Shown in pieces: positions 33,306 to 41,892 of a stretch of 64,000 nt of DNA. The DNA is from an uncultured Bacilli bacterium (GTDB lineage: Bacteria > Bacillota_I > Bacilli_A > RF39 > UBA660): contig CALVQT010000001.1 in the NCBI GenBank assembly GCA_944358375.1, forward strand, positions 248,001 to 312,000, given 5' to 3'. Within the stretch, counting starts at the first letter, position 1. Every line of letters starts with the position of its first letter. The position numbers were made by a program, and so were the translations under genes. The notes beneath the pieces were generated by a model. That model was not told where the DNA came from and ran no database searches. It saw only the letters and a program-made list of their open reading frames with translations.

Positions 33306-35828
33306 ATGATAAAAAGAATAAAAAAAATCGTGTTTTTATTATTGTTATTCATGCCATTTCTTATTAAAGCTGATGAGAATTATTCAAGTGCTGTAAAATT
33401 TGCTAATTCATATATTGATAGTTTTATTGAATATGATAAGTATATTTTATTTCCAAAAGATGGCTATTTTTTCAATGAAAGTAAGAAAAATGGTAATTTT
33501 AAACATGGAGGTTTTTTAAGTAGGGGAGAATATTTAATAACTAATGTTAAAAATAACTCTTATTTGGCTCCTGGTATTCAATATTGGACATTAACTTCTG
33601 GGGTAAATGAAGTTGATAAGATGTTTGTAATTGATTATACAGATAAAGAAATCTCTCAAGATTTATTATCTGGAGTAAGGGTAACAGAATTTGTTTTACC
33701 AGAAACTAGAGTACAAGGGGCGGGTACTAGAAGCAATCCGTGGTATTTTTCTAATATGTATAGAGTTTCTATTTCTACTTCTGATTATACAAAAGGACAA
33801 ATTTCTGCTAATAATGAAAATTGTAATAGTACAACAAGAAATACTTCTGCTTCAATTTATGAAGATCAAACAATTGATGTTAAATTATGCCCTGTTAGTG
33901 GATATGAATTTTATACATCTGATTGTAATAATATAACAGTTAAAAATCAAAATACAAATGTAATTAGTATAGCAAATGTTGATAAGAATTTATCATGTAA
34001 AATTAATTTTATAATTAAGGTATATAAAATTAACTTAGATACAAATGGTGGTAGTCAAATAAAAACTAAGGAATTGTATATAGCACCAAATAAAATGTGG
34101 TTTGCAAAAAAAGAAGATAGAAATAATGAGAATAAAATAACAAAAATTGACGAAGTTCCTAGTAAAGTAGGTTATGAATTTTTAGGATTTTACACTACTA
34201 AAAATGGTGGAACTAGAATAATAAATGAAAATGGAAATATTGTTTCCACTTCTGGTTATAATTCAGAAGGAACAATGTATGCAAATTATAAACCAATTAA
34301 TGTAGATGTAACTTTTGATAAACAAGGAGGTACAAGTGGTTCTAATTCTGTGACAGCAACTTATAGTAAAGCTATGCCAAGCATTACTATTCCAACAAGA
34401 ACAGGATATACATTTAATGGATATTATACAGGTACAAATGGAAGTGGAACAAAATATTACAATGCAAATGGTACAAGTGCAAGAACATGGAATATTGCAA
34501 ATAATACGACATTATATGCACATTGGACAGCAAAATCATATACTGTAACATTGAATAAACAAAGTGGTTCAGGTGGGACTAGCTCAGTAACAGCTAGATA
34601 TGGCAATACAATGCCATCAATAACAGTTCCAACAAGAACAGGATATACATTTGCTGGATACTATAGTGGAACTAATGGAAGTGGAACAAAATATTATAAT
34701 GCAAATGGTACAAGTGCAAGAACATGGAATATTGCAAATAATACGACATTATATGCACATTGGACAGCAAAATCATATACTGTAACATTGAATAAACAAA
34801 GTGGTTCAGGTGGGACTAGCTCAGTAACAGCTAGATATGGCAATACAATGCCATCAATAACAGTTCCAACAAGAACAGGATATACATTTGCTGGATACTA
34901 TAGTGGAACTAATGGAAGTGGAACAAAATATTATAATGCAAATGGTACAAGTGCAAGAACATGGAATATTGCAAATAATACGACATTATATGCACATTAT
35001 AATTTATCTGAAGTAAGCTGTTCTAATAGTAGTACAACCGTTAAATGCGCAAATTATGGTAGTGGATCAAATCCAATTATAAGATATAGTGGTAATTGCT
35101 CAGTAAGTTGTGTAGATGGCAGTGAATGGAGAATAAAACTACTAACATCCGGTGTATTCACTGTAAGTAGTACAATTAATATTGATGCTTTTTTGGTAGG
35201 CGGTGGAGCAAGTAGATATACTAACTCAAATGGATATGGTGTTAGAGGCGGTGCTGGAGGTTGTACTGAAACATTTTTTAATATTTCTCTTGGATCTGGA
35301 AGAAGTTGGAATGTTACAATAGGCGCAGGTGGTTGTGCAACTGGTTCTAGTACTGGTAGAGGTGGTGGTGCTACTTCTGCATTTGGAAAATCTGTATCTG
35401 GCGGCGGCGGCGGCGGCGGAAGAGGTGGTTCTGGAGGCGGAGGTACTGCTATTTATGGAAATAGAGCATCAGGTGGTTCTTATGGTAACGATGGAACTTG
35501 GGATTCATGGGCAGGATCTCGTGGTCAGGGAAGAACTACTTGCGAATTTGATGAAGGCACAAGTAGTGGATGCACTAGAGGTACTAACTATGCTTACGCT
35601 GGAGGCGGAGGAGGCATTTGGGCTAATAATGGTTATTGGACTTCAGGAGCTGGTGGCGTAGGTGGTGGCGGAAAAGGTGGTTCTGGAGGCTATTTTGAAA
35701 GTAGTCCAAGATATCAAGGTGGAAATGGTGCAACTAATAAAGGCGGAGGCCAAGGAGCTGCAGCAAACTATAGTTGGTTTTCTGGATGTGGAGGTTCTGG
35801 AGTTGTTGTTATAAGAAAAGCAAAATAG
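33306..35828 (+). CDS. Secreted glycine-rich protein with three InlB-type repeats (locus B)
   Basis: An 840-aa paralogue of the protein at 5635-7653. It has a signal peptide (ending LIKA, about residue 21) and an N-terminal domain with GAGTRSNPWYFSNMY. Listeria-Bacteroides/InlB B-repeats follow (one diverged, two identical at DNA level, about 79 aa each, e.g. TGYTFAGYYSGTNGSGTKYY). A Cys-containing link (VKCANYGSGSNPIIRYSGNC) leads to a glycine-rich C-terminal domain ending GGSGVVVIRKAK. No wall or membrane anchor is seen. GGC runs make the end GC-richer than its surroundings. A surface role is inferred; the partner may be the membrane protein directly downstream. Confidence 0.9.
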   Translation: MIKRIKKIVFLLLLFMPFLIKADENYSSAVKFANSYIDSFIEYDKYILFPKDGYFFNESKKNGNFKHGGFLSRGEYLITNVKNNSYLAPGIQYWTLTSGVNEVDKMFVIDYTDKEISQDLLSGVRVTEFVLPETRVQGAGTRSNPWYFSNMYRVSISTSDYTKGQISANNENCNSTTRNTSASIYEDQTIDVKLCPVSGYEFYTSDCNNITVKNQNTNVISIANVDKNLSCKINFIIKVYKINLDTNGGSQIKTKELYIAPNKMWFAKKEDRNNENKITKIDEVPSKVGYEFLGFYTTKNGGTRIINENGNIVSTSGYNSEGTMYANYKPINVDVTFDKQGGTSGSNSVTATYSKAMPSITIPTRTGYTFNGYYTGTNGSGTKYYNANGTSARTWNIANNTTLYAHWTAKSYTVTLNKQSGSGGTSSVTARYGNTMPSITVPTRTGYTFAGYYSGTNGSGTKYYNANGTSARTWNIANNTTLYAHWTAKSYTVTLNKQSGSGGTSSVTARYGNTMPSITVPTRTGYTFAGYYSGTNGSGTKYYNANGTSARTWNIANNTTLYAHYNLSEVSCSNSSTTVKCANYGSGSNPIIRYSGNCSVSCVDGSEWRIKLLTSGVFTVSSTINIDAFLVGGGASRYTNSNGYGVRGGAGGCTETFFNISLGSGRSWNVTIGAGGCATGSSTGRGGGATSAFGKSVSGGGGGGGRGGSGGGGTAIYGNRASGGSYGNDGTWDSWAGSRGQGRTTCEFDEGTSSGCTRGTNYAYAGGGGGIWANNGYWTSGAGGVGGGGKGGSGGYFESSPRYQGGNGATNKGGGQGAAANYSWFSGCGGSGVVVIRKAK
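34530..34998 (+). repeat. Two perfect 237-bp tandem coding repeats
   Basis: Copy 1 (34530-34766) and copy 2 (34767-34998, cut short by divergence) show no difference that I can find by eye. A third, older copy ends before 34530: its last part (from about 34461) is identical, its first half diverged. Each unit encodes 79 residues. Confidence 0.93.
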
Positions 35829-35839
35829 AGAGGTTATTT

Positions 35840-36628
35840 ATGGAAGAAAATAATATTAATAGTACAAATATTAATACAGATAATTTTGGTAGTGAAAATA
35901 ATACTAATAATGATAATACCCCAAATAAAAAACATAATACTAGATTAATAATTACTATAGTTGTTGCTTTAGTTGTAGTAATAGTAGGCACTATATTGCT
36001 TATAAAATTATTATATAATGATGATACTCAAATTGAACAACCTAAACCTACTTTAAAAGATTTAGTAGATGTTACACAAGATACATTAAGTGATGGTAAA
36101 TTATTAATTTTTGGAGCAACTAATAAAAATGAAGTTAATGTTGAAGTAGTATTTAGTGTAGACTTTTATGATAGTAATAATGAGCTTATTGAAAATGATG
36201 AATATACTATGTATGTACTTCCATCAAATGGAACTCATTTTGTTGATGTATATACAGGTAATCTACCTAAACAATATGATACATTTAAATATACTTATGA
36301 TGTAAAAGAAAGTACTAATTTAAAAATATATGGTCATGAAGAAGTAGTTATTGAAGATGAAATAAAAGATAATAAATTACATTTAAAAATAATTAATAAC
36401 TCAGGTGAACTTGTTGAATCAGTTGCTATTGATATTGTATATTATAAAAATAATAAAATGGTTAAATATACTAATGCTGCAATGTTAGGTATTGAAGATG
36501 GTAGTTTTAGAGAAGGAAATTATATAACTAATAAAGATTATTTTGATAATGATATTGAGTTTGATAATTACAAAATCTTCTATACACCAGTTACAGCAAT
36601 AAACAAACCAGAGACTACAACTGAATAA
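35840..36628 (+). CDS. Single-pass membrane protein with extracellular domain, 262 aa
   Basis: I start at ATG 35840 (AGAGAGG upstream, 11 bp after the surface gene stop). The N-terminal 38 residues are Asn/Thr rich and lack a signal peptide. A strong membrane helix (about 39-60, LIITIVVALVVVIVGTILLI) follows KKHNTR, so the C-terminal 200 residues lie outside. That domain begins TLKDLVDVTQDTLSDGKLLIF and is beta-rich (VEVVFSVDFYDSNNELIEND, quoted once), with alternating patterns like an FxLYD-type immunoglobulin-like fold. It parallels the protein at 8583-9602 in layout and position. Function unknown. Confidence 0.8.
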   Translation: MEENNINSTNINTDNFGSENNTNNDNTPNKKHNTRLIITIVVALVVVIVGTILLIKLLYNDDTQIEQPKPTLKDLVDVTQDTLSDGKLLIFGATNKNEVNVEVVFSVDFYDSNNELIENDEYTMYVLPSNGTHFVDVYTGNLPKQYDTFKYTYDVKESTNLKIYGHEEVVIEDEIKDNKLHLKIINNSGELVESVAIDIVYYKNNKMVKYTNAAMLGIEDGSFREGNYITNKDYFDNDIEFDNYKIFYTPVTAINKPETTTE

Positions 36629-36638
36629 ATTGTATTAT

Positions 36639-36662
36639 AAGGCCTCTATAATGAGGCTTTTA
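36639..36662 (+). terminator. Terminator after locus B membrane gene
   Basis: AAGGCCTC (36639-36646) pairs with GAGGCTTT (36653-36660), then TT. Confidence 0.75.
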
Positions 36663-36683
36663 TTCAACTATTATGGAGGACGT

Positions 36684-37388
36684 ATGAAAAAAATTATTAT
36701 CATCATATTATCATTATTTTTGTGTTTTATGGTAATATTGAATTTTGTTATAAAGTATGAAACCTTTACAGAAATAAAAATAGATAATTGTATTAATAAT
36801 GAATGTACTAATACATATAAGTTCAATTCAAATAAAATAGATATAATAAATGATAAAAATAATAATTATATTCTTAAAATTAATGACGAACAAAGATTTA
36901 ATGGAACTAATGGATTTCCTGATTTAGGTGATAAAATATATACTTTTGATAGCTTGATTATGATTGAACAAAAAGTTGATAATTTAGTTACTAGTTTATT
37001 TTTAATAAACCTTGATTCTGATATTAATACAAATAATGAAGAAAGAATTATATCTGAACTAGATAGTGATGCAAGAATATTTTTAAATGAGTTTGAAGTA
37101 AAAGATGTTTTTGATGATAATAATAATTTTGAAACAAAAGAAATTATTTTATATGGTAGTAATTTTATTAATGAAAATTCTTTCTATTATGGTAATGATG
37201 AAATCTCACTAGCTGTTATTAGTACTTGTGATGAATATGAAAAGCATAAAGATAAAGTAGTAGGTGGAATTTATAAAATGAAATATCTTGGTGATAATAA
37301 AGTTTCAGATGTAGAGAAAATTGAAGAAATTAAATTAAAAGATTATGATAAAATTAATTTTTACGATAAATTATGCAAACAAAAATAA
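36684..37388 (+). CDS. Hypothetical membrane-anchored protein, 234 aa
   Basis: ATG 36684 has TGGAGGA upstream and replaces a longer in-frame start at 36630 that would lie inside the preceding terminator. The product has an N-terminal hydrophobic segment (residues 3-25) and an extracellular domain with an early Cys pair (DNCINNECTNTY) and a late Cys (STCDEY, KLCKQ). It is rich in Asp, Asn and Lys. No family is recognised. It follows locus B and may belong to it. Confidence 0.72.
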   Translation: MKKIIIIILSLFLCFMVILNFVIKYETFTEIKIDNCINNECTNTYKFNSNKIDIINDKNNNYILKINDEQRFNGTNGFPDLGDKIYTFDSLIMIEQKVDNLVTSLFLINLDSDINTNNEERIISELDSDARIFLNEFEVKDVFDDNNNFETKEIILYGSNFINENSFYYGNDEISLAVISTCDEYEKHKDKVVGGIYKMKYLGDNKVSDVEKIEEIKLKDYDKINFYDKLCKQK

Positions 37389-37398
37389 TTAGAAAAAC

Positions 37399-37428
37399 CT
37401 AATTAATAATTTTAATTAGATTTTTTTT
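37399..37428 (+). terminator. Terminator before pssA
   Basis: CTAATTAA (37399-37406) pairs with TTAATTAG (37412-37419), then eight T. Confidence 0.85.
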
Positions 37429-37503
37429 ATAATATTGATTAAATTTATGTCTAAAAATTGCATTTAATTATATTTATTAGTATAATATTTATAGAGGTGT
37501 TAT

Positions 37504-38112
37504 ATGATAGGTGTATATGATTATACTGTATTACTTACATATCTCGGATTTTCATCTGGAATATTAGGAATATTAAATGCATTTAATGATAAAGTTTTTC
37601 CTGCAATTTTATGCTTGATGTTTTGTGGGCTATGTGATATGTTTGATGGAAGAGTTGCAAGAACTAAAAAGAAAAGAACATTAGAACAAAGACATTTTGG
37701 GGTTCAATTAGATAGTTTGTCAGATGTAGTGTGTTTTGGAGTTTTGCCATCTATTATTGGTTATTCTATAGGACTTAATAATTCTTATTTTTTAGTATTG
37801 CTAGTGTTTTTTTCATTGTCAGCACTTATTAGATTAGCTTGGTTTAATGTGCTTGAAATTACTAGAAATAGTTCTACACCGGTAAAAGAATACACTGGTT
37901 TACCAGTAACATCATCAGCATTAATTTTCCCGTTTATATATATATTTAAAAATATATTAAAGGAATATTTTGTGTATGTGTATGCTTTAGTTTTATTAAT
38001 CGTTGGGGTGTTATTTATAACTAAAATAAAAATTAAAAAGCCTAGCTTTAAAGTAATGATAGGTTTTATAATAATAGGTTTAATCGAATTTATATTAATA
38101 TTGGTGCGTTAA
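37504..38112 (+). CDS. pssA: CDP-diacylglycerol-serine phosphatidyltransferase
   Basis: PssA makes phosphatidylserine from CDP-diacylglycerol and serine in the membrane. The 202-aa protein has about six to seven membrane helices and the CDP-alcohol phosphotransferase signature CDMFDGRVAR ... GVQLDSLSD (DG-x2-AR-x12-G-x3-D-x3-D). The spacer after AR is longer than the textbook eight residues, as in many type II PssA. psd follows after one base, so the two steps to phosphatidylethanolamine are made together. CDP-DAG comes from CdsA (53081-53875). Confidence 0.95.
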   Translation: MIGVYDYTVLLTYLGFSSGILGILNAFNDKVFPAILCLMFCGLCDMFDGRVARTKKKRTLEQRHFGVQLDSLSDVVCFGVLPSIIGYSIGLNNSYFLVLLVFFSLSALIRLAWFNVLEITRNSSTPVKEYTGLPVTSSALIFPFIYIFKNILKEYFVYVYALVLLIVGVLFITKIKIKKPSFKVMIGFIIIGLIEFILILVR

Positions 38113-38113
38113 A

Positions 38114-39010
38114 ATGAAATATATATCTAGACAAAGAAATAGTGAAGAAAATATAATTACAGAATCTCCAAAGATTCTTGATTTTTTGTATAGTAATATA
38201 ATTACCAGATTATTATTAAGAGTAGTAATTAGTAAACCAGTATCAAATTTAGTTGCATTATACATGAATAGTAGTTTATCAAAACATATGATTAAAAGAT
38301 TTGTAGATAAAAATGATATTAATATATATGAATATGATGATAAGAATTATAAATCATATAATGATTTTTTTACAAGAAAAGTAATAAGTTATAAAAGACC
38401 AATTAACGCAAGAAGTGGAATATTAATAAGTCCATGTGATAGTAAATTAACTGCTTATAATATAACAGAAGATTTGTGTCTAAAAATTAAAGGTTCATAT
38501 TATAGTATTGATACTTTAATTGATAATGATATAATAAATGAGTATAAAGATGGTCTTGCATTAGTTTTTAGATTGTCTACCGATAATTATCATAGATATT
38601 GTTATATTGATAATGGAAATAAGGGAGTTAATAATCATATTAAAGGTGTTTATCACACAGTACAACCAATTACATTAAAAAAATATAATTTTTTTAAAAC
38701 AAATAATAGAGAATGGTGTATATTAAACACTAGTAATTTTGGAAAAGTGATTCAAGTTGAAATTGGTGCTTTGTGTATTGGAAAAATCAAAAATAATCAT
38801 GATGTTTATATTTTTAAAAAAGGAGAAGAAAAAGGTTATTTTGAATTTGGCGGTTCGACTATTGTATTATTATTTAAAAAAAATACTATAAAATTAGATG
38901 ATGATATTTATAACAATTCTCTTTCTAATATAGAAACTATAGTCCAATATGGACAAAGGATTGGTAAAGCAAAATTACTTACTAGAATATATAATAAACT
39001 TATAAAATAA
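38114..39010 (+). CDS. psd: Phosphatidylserine decarboxylase
   Basis: PSD converts phosphatidylserine to phosphatidylethanolamine and is made as a proenzyme that cleaves itself. The 298-aa sequence shows FFTRKVISYKRPI, SPCDSKLTAY, LSTDNYHRYCYID (catalytic Asp/His region), GKVIQVEIGALCIGKI, and the cleavage site FGGST (usual LGST; pyruvoyl-forming Ser retained). It lies one base after pssA. A bidirectional terminator follows and separates it from the converging gatD. Confidence 0.95.
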   Translation: MKYISRQRNSEENIITESPKILDFLYSNIITRLLLRVVISKPVSNLVALYMNSSLSKHMIKRFVDKNDINIYEYDDKNYKSYNDFFTRKVISYKRPINARSGILISPCDSKLTAYNITEDLCLKIKGSYYSIDTLIDNDIINEYKDGLALVFRLSTDNYHRYCYIDNGNKGVNNHIKGVYHTVQPITLKKYNFFKTNNREWCILNTSNFGKVIQVEIGALCIGKIKNNHDVYIFKKGEEKGYFEFGGSTIVLLFKKNTIKLDDDIYNNSLSNIETIVQYGQRIGKAKLLTRIYNKLIK

Positions 39011-39041
39011 AAATACTTAGAGAAAGTTATCTAAGTATTTT
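39008..39041. terminator. Bidirectional terminator between psd and gatD
   Basis: AAAATACTTAGA pairs with TCTAAGTATTTT with a run of T on the plus side and A on the other. It covers the gatD stop. Confidence 0.85.
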
Positions 39042-39742
39042 TTATAGGCTTTTTTACTATCATCATCTAGAGATTTATAATTTATATTTTTTTCACTACA
39101 TATTTTATTTAAAAAATAATCTATTAAATAGGGATTTCTAACAAACAATGGGCCAATAATATGAGTAGCAAAAACATTTTTATAAGTAAATCCTTCATTT
39201 TCGTCATTTAAATCATTAGAATATTTTTTATCTAATTTAAATAATGTATTATTAATATTATAAACTAAATCACATCTATTTTGAAATCCTATTATTTTAT
39301 TATTGATTAATTTACATGTTCCAATAATTTCTCCTACAATTCTATTTTTAGATGCATTGTGAAATACATCTTCACTAACATATTTAGAATAGTATTTAAA
39401 TATATCAAGACCATCTATTTTTTTATCTAATGTATCAATAGTTTTTCCAAACATAATCATAGAATTTCCAGTTAAAAATAAATATTTATCGTTTTCTATA
39501 TATTTTATTATATCTTTTTTTCGTTTTTTTAAATCTTCAAGGGATATTAATATATCTTCTTCACTACCGCTACCAATATAAACAATATCATATTTATCAA
39601 AATCAATTTCATCATTTAAGCTTTTTAAATCAACATTTGCTTTTATTTTGTTAAGTTCCAAGTTGCGAATTATACACCTAACATTTGCATTTTCACCATA
39701 AAGATTCAATAGATCATAGTATAAATATAAAATATTAATCAT
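39017..39742 (-). CDS. gatD: GatD-like amidotransferase subunit lacking Cys and His
   Basis: GatD with MurT amidates D-isoglutamate of lipid II; GatD supplies ammonia from glutamine through a Cys-His pair. The 241-aa protein aligns well: LYGENANVRCIIRN near the start, KKIDGLDIF, IIGFQNRCDLVY and HIIGPLFVRNPYLIDYFL. The usual nucleophile motif (ICGGYQFLG-like) reads TGNSMIMFG, so the Cys is Gly92 (codon 39467-39469). The usual LHGP reads IIGP, with Ile196 for His (codon 39155-39157); His194 lies two residues before. It probably cannot hydrolyse glutamine. It overlaps murT by 8 bp. Confidence 0.85.
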   Translation of the reverse strand: MINILYLYYDLLNLYGENANVRCIIRNLELNKIKANVDLKSLNDEIDFDKYDIVYIGSGSEEDILISLEDLKKRKKDIIKYIENDKYLFLTGNSMIMFGKTIDTLDKKIDGLDIFKYYSKYVSEDVFHNASKNRIVGEIIGTCKLINNKIIGFQNRCDLVYNINNTLFKLDKKYSNDLNDENEGFTYKNVFATHIIGPLFVRNPYLIDYFLNKICSEKNINYKSLDDDSKKAYKKYLDNFL

Positions 39743-41066
39743 TATTTTCCTCCCTTATAATATTTTTAAGTTGCATTTCTTTATCAAAGCAAACAATAGA
39801 GTATATATTTCCTTTTGTTTTATTCTTTAAAACTTTTTTTAAATTATTAATATTTTCAACTAATATAATTTTGTTATTATCTATTTTTGCATATTGCATT
39901 CTAAGATACATATCATAAGCAAATTTACCAATTAAAATAATATTTTTTATAGATGGGTTATTTAATGTTTCAAAATCTATGTCATATATCCATGATATAT
40001 CATTTTCTTTATATCTTCGACTAGATGAATCAAATCCTAATATTATTGTTTTATTTCCTTTTTGATGCAAGATATAATCAAGTGATTGTTTATAACTTAG
40101 ATTATTTTCATTTTTACTAGCTAGCATTTGCCATTTTCTATTATCAAAATCATAGATATTTAATCTTTTAGTTTTAATATTTGCATTTAATACATCAATA
40201 ATTTGTTTATCATTTAAGCCAATAGTTTTACATAATGCATAACATCCAGTTACAAAATATGCAGTATATAAAAAATCAGATGGTAAGTTGATTAAATTAT
40301 TATTGATAGTTATATGTTTATTATCTATATCAACATTTTTTGCTTCATATTGAACATTTCCTCTTTCAAAATCATTATTAGGGCATTTATATGAACCTAT
40401 ATGTCCATAATTATAATAATCATATATTAGTTTATTATGACAAATAGGGCAATAAGCTGCATCAATATTATTTATATTATTTGGCATAGAATAATCATTT
40501 TTCTCAATTCCATAACTAGTAATATGGCCTTTATGATTAAGTTTAATTCTATTAACAAAAGGATCATCAACATTTAATATTAAATGTGTATTTTTTGGAA
40601 TAGAATTTTTAATTTCATTATATATTTTAAAAGGATGAGAATTTCTTGGTGGTTGATCTCTTGTAATATTAGTAATCATTAAATGCGTTGGTGTAATATA
40701 TTTGAAAATATATTTTAAAAATTGCTCATCTAATTCCATTAGAACAACATCTTTTTTTACTTTTCCAAATATAGTTGAATTGTTTAAAATTAAAGATGTT
40801 ATACCATTAATAGTATTGCTACCTTCCTTATTATAACAAACTGTAAATTTATTATTAATTAATATATTATATATAAGCTCAGTAGATGAACTTTTCCCAC
40901 TTGAACCAGTAATACCAATTATGTATTTTGGAAGTTTAATTTTTTTTAAAATATTTTTATCTATTTTTAAAGCATAATAACCGCCAATAACACTTCCTTC
41001 ATGGCCTATTATTTTACTTATTTTATTAATTAATTTACATAATAATATAGTTATAAATATTTTCAT
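39735..41066 (-). CDS. murT: MurT-like Mur ligase
   Basis: MurT is the Mur-ligase partner of GatD. The 443-aa protein has a P-loop GSSGKSSST (residues 54-62; usual GTNGKTTT), MELDEQ, TNITRDQ, LNVDDP, and the C-terminal DUF1727 segment NDISWIYDIDFE with the conserved Asp before SW. The zinc ribbon has three Cys (206, 209, 228), but the fourth position is Asn231 (KCPNN for KCPNC). Together with the altered P-loop and the altered GatD, this looks like a co-diverged pair. It may still use ATP and free ammonia, or have another ligand. It diverges from the yugP-like gene. Confidence 0.87.
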   Translation of the reverse strand: MKIFITILLCKLINKISKIIGHEGSVIGGYYALKIDKNILKKIKLPKYIIGITGSSGKSSSTELIYNILINNKFTVCYNKEGSNTINGITSLILNNSTIFGKVKKDVVLMELDEQFLKYIFKYITPTHLMITNITRDQPPRNSHPFKIYNEIKNSIPKNTHLILNVDDPFVNRIKLNHKGHITSYGIEKNDYSMPNNINNIDAAYCPICHNKLIYDYYNYGHIGSYKCPNNDFERGNVQYEAKNVDIDNKHITINNNLINLPSDFLYTAYFVTGCYALCKTIGLNDKQIIDVLNANIKTKRLNIYDFDNRKWQMLASKNENNLSYKQSLDYILHQKGNKTIILGFDSSSRRYKENDISWIYDIDFETLNNPSIKNIILIGKFAYDMYLRMQYAKIDNNKIILVENINNLKKVLKNKTKGNIYSIVCFDKEMQLKNIIREENND

Positions 41067-41119
41067 ATCATCACCTAAAAATATTATACACCGAATTTAA
41101 TATTTAATAAAGAATCTTA

Positions 41120-41153
41120 TTTTAATCTTATTTTAATGTATATAGATTATAAT
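41120..41153 (+). promoter_or_regulatory. Promoter with 11-bp direct repeat (operator-like) before the protease-ABC operon
   Basis: TTTTAAT (41120-41126), CTTA, TTTTAAT (41131-41137), 10 bp, TATAAT (41148-41153). The repeats have an 11-bp period and cover the -35 region, as for OmpR-family activators. A second -10-like box (TGTTATAAT, 41167-41175) lies downstream. Confidence 0.7.
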
Positions 41154-41196
41154 TTAGATAATGTTATGTTATAATAACAAATAAGGAGTGGATATT

Positions 41197-41877
41197 ATGG
41201 ATTCATATATTATAAGTTATGGGCTTGTATTTTTAGCAATGATTATTACACTTGGTGCACAAATATTTGTTAGTTCTAGTTATGCTAAGTATTCTAAAAT
41301 TAAAAATTCTAATAATATTAGTGGTGCACAAGTAGCAAGAAAAATACTTGATAAAAATGGATTGTTTGATGTTGAAGTTACAATGACAAATGGATATTTA
41401 TCGGATCACTATGATCCTAGGAGTAGGGTTATTAGATTATCTGAAAATATATATAAAGGAAATTCTATAGCTTCAGTCGCAGTAGCGGCTCATGAATGTG
41501 GTCATGCGATTCAAGATAAAGAAGGATATTTTTTTATGAAAATTAGAAGTTATCTTATACCTATAGTTAATTTTTCATCTTATGCAGGATATATCGCTAT
41601 ATTATTAGGAATTATATTTGGTGCTTTAAATTTAATTTATATTGGTATTATAGCTGAAATCGTAATATTACTATTTCAATTTGTAACATTGCCAGTCGAA
41701 ATAAATGCATCTAGTAGGGCTTTAAATCAAATAAAAAAATCATACTTTTTGGTTGATAAAGAATATTCTAAAGGAAAATTAATGTTAACAGCAGCGGCTT
41801 CTACGTATATAGCAAGTCTTGCAAGTACATTATTAGAAATATTAAGATTATTGTTAATATTTAGAAATAGGGATTAA
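41197..41877 (+). CDS. YugP-type neutral zinc metallopeptidase
   Basis: This 226-aa membrane protein matches the Zn_peptidase_2 (YugP) family: N-terminal helix, SGAQVARKILDKNGL, LSDHYDPRSRVIRLSE, and zinc motif AAHECGHAIQ, then three membrane helices and LPVEINASSRAL. Substrates are not established. I chose ATG 41197 (AAGGAG 41183-41188); GTG 41188 overlaps that site. It leads an apparent operon with the two ABC genes and the two-component system, behind the operator-like repeat. Confidence 0.93.
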   Translation: MDSYIISYGLVFLAMIITLGAQIFVSSSYAKYSKIKNSNNISGAQVARKILDKNGLFDVEVTMTNGYLSDHYDPRSRVIRLSENIYKGNSIASVAVAAHECGHAIQDKEGYFFMKIRSYLIPIVNFSSYAGYIAILLGIIFGALNLIYIGIIAEIVILLFQFVTLPVEINASSRALNQIKKSYFLVDKEYSKGKLMLTAAASTYIASLASTLLEILRLLLIFRNRD

Positions 41878-41892
41878 CAAAAAGGATAAATT

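Noticed and set aside
34300..34998. CRISPR-like array
   Set aside because: The repeats are 237 bp, contiguous, in frame and without spacers; they are protein repeats.
35329..35661. Open frame in a second frame within the glycine-rich end of locus B
   Set aside because: Same cause: a GGN-rich stretch read out of frame gives Val/Glu/Leu-rich nonsense without a start signal.
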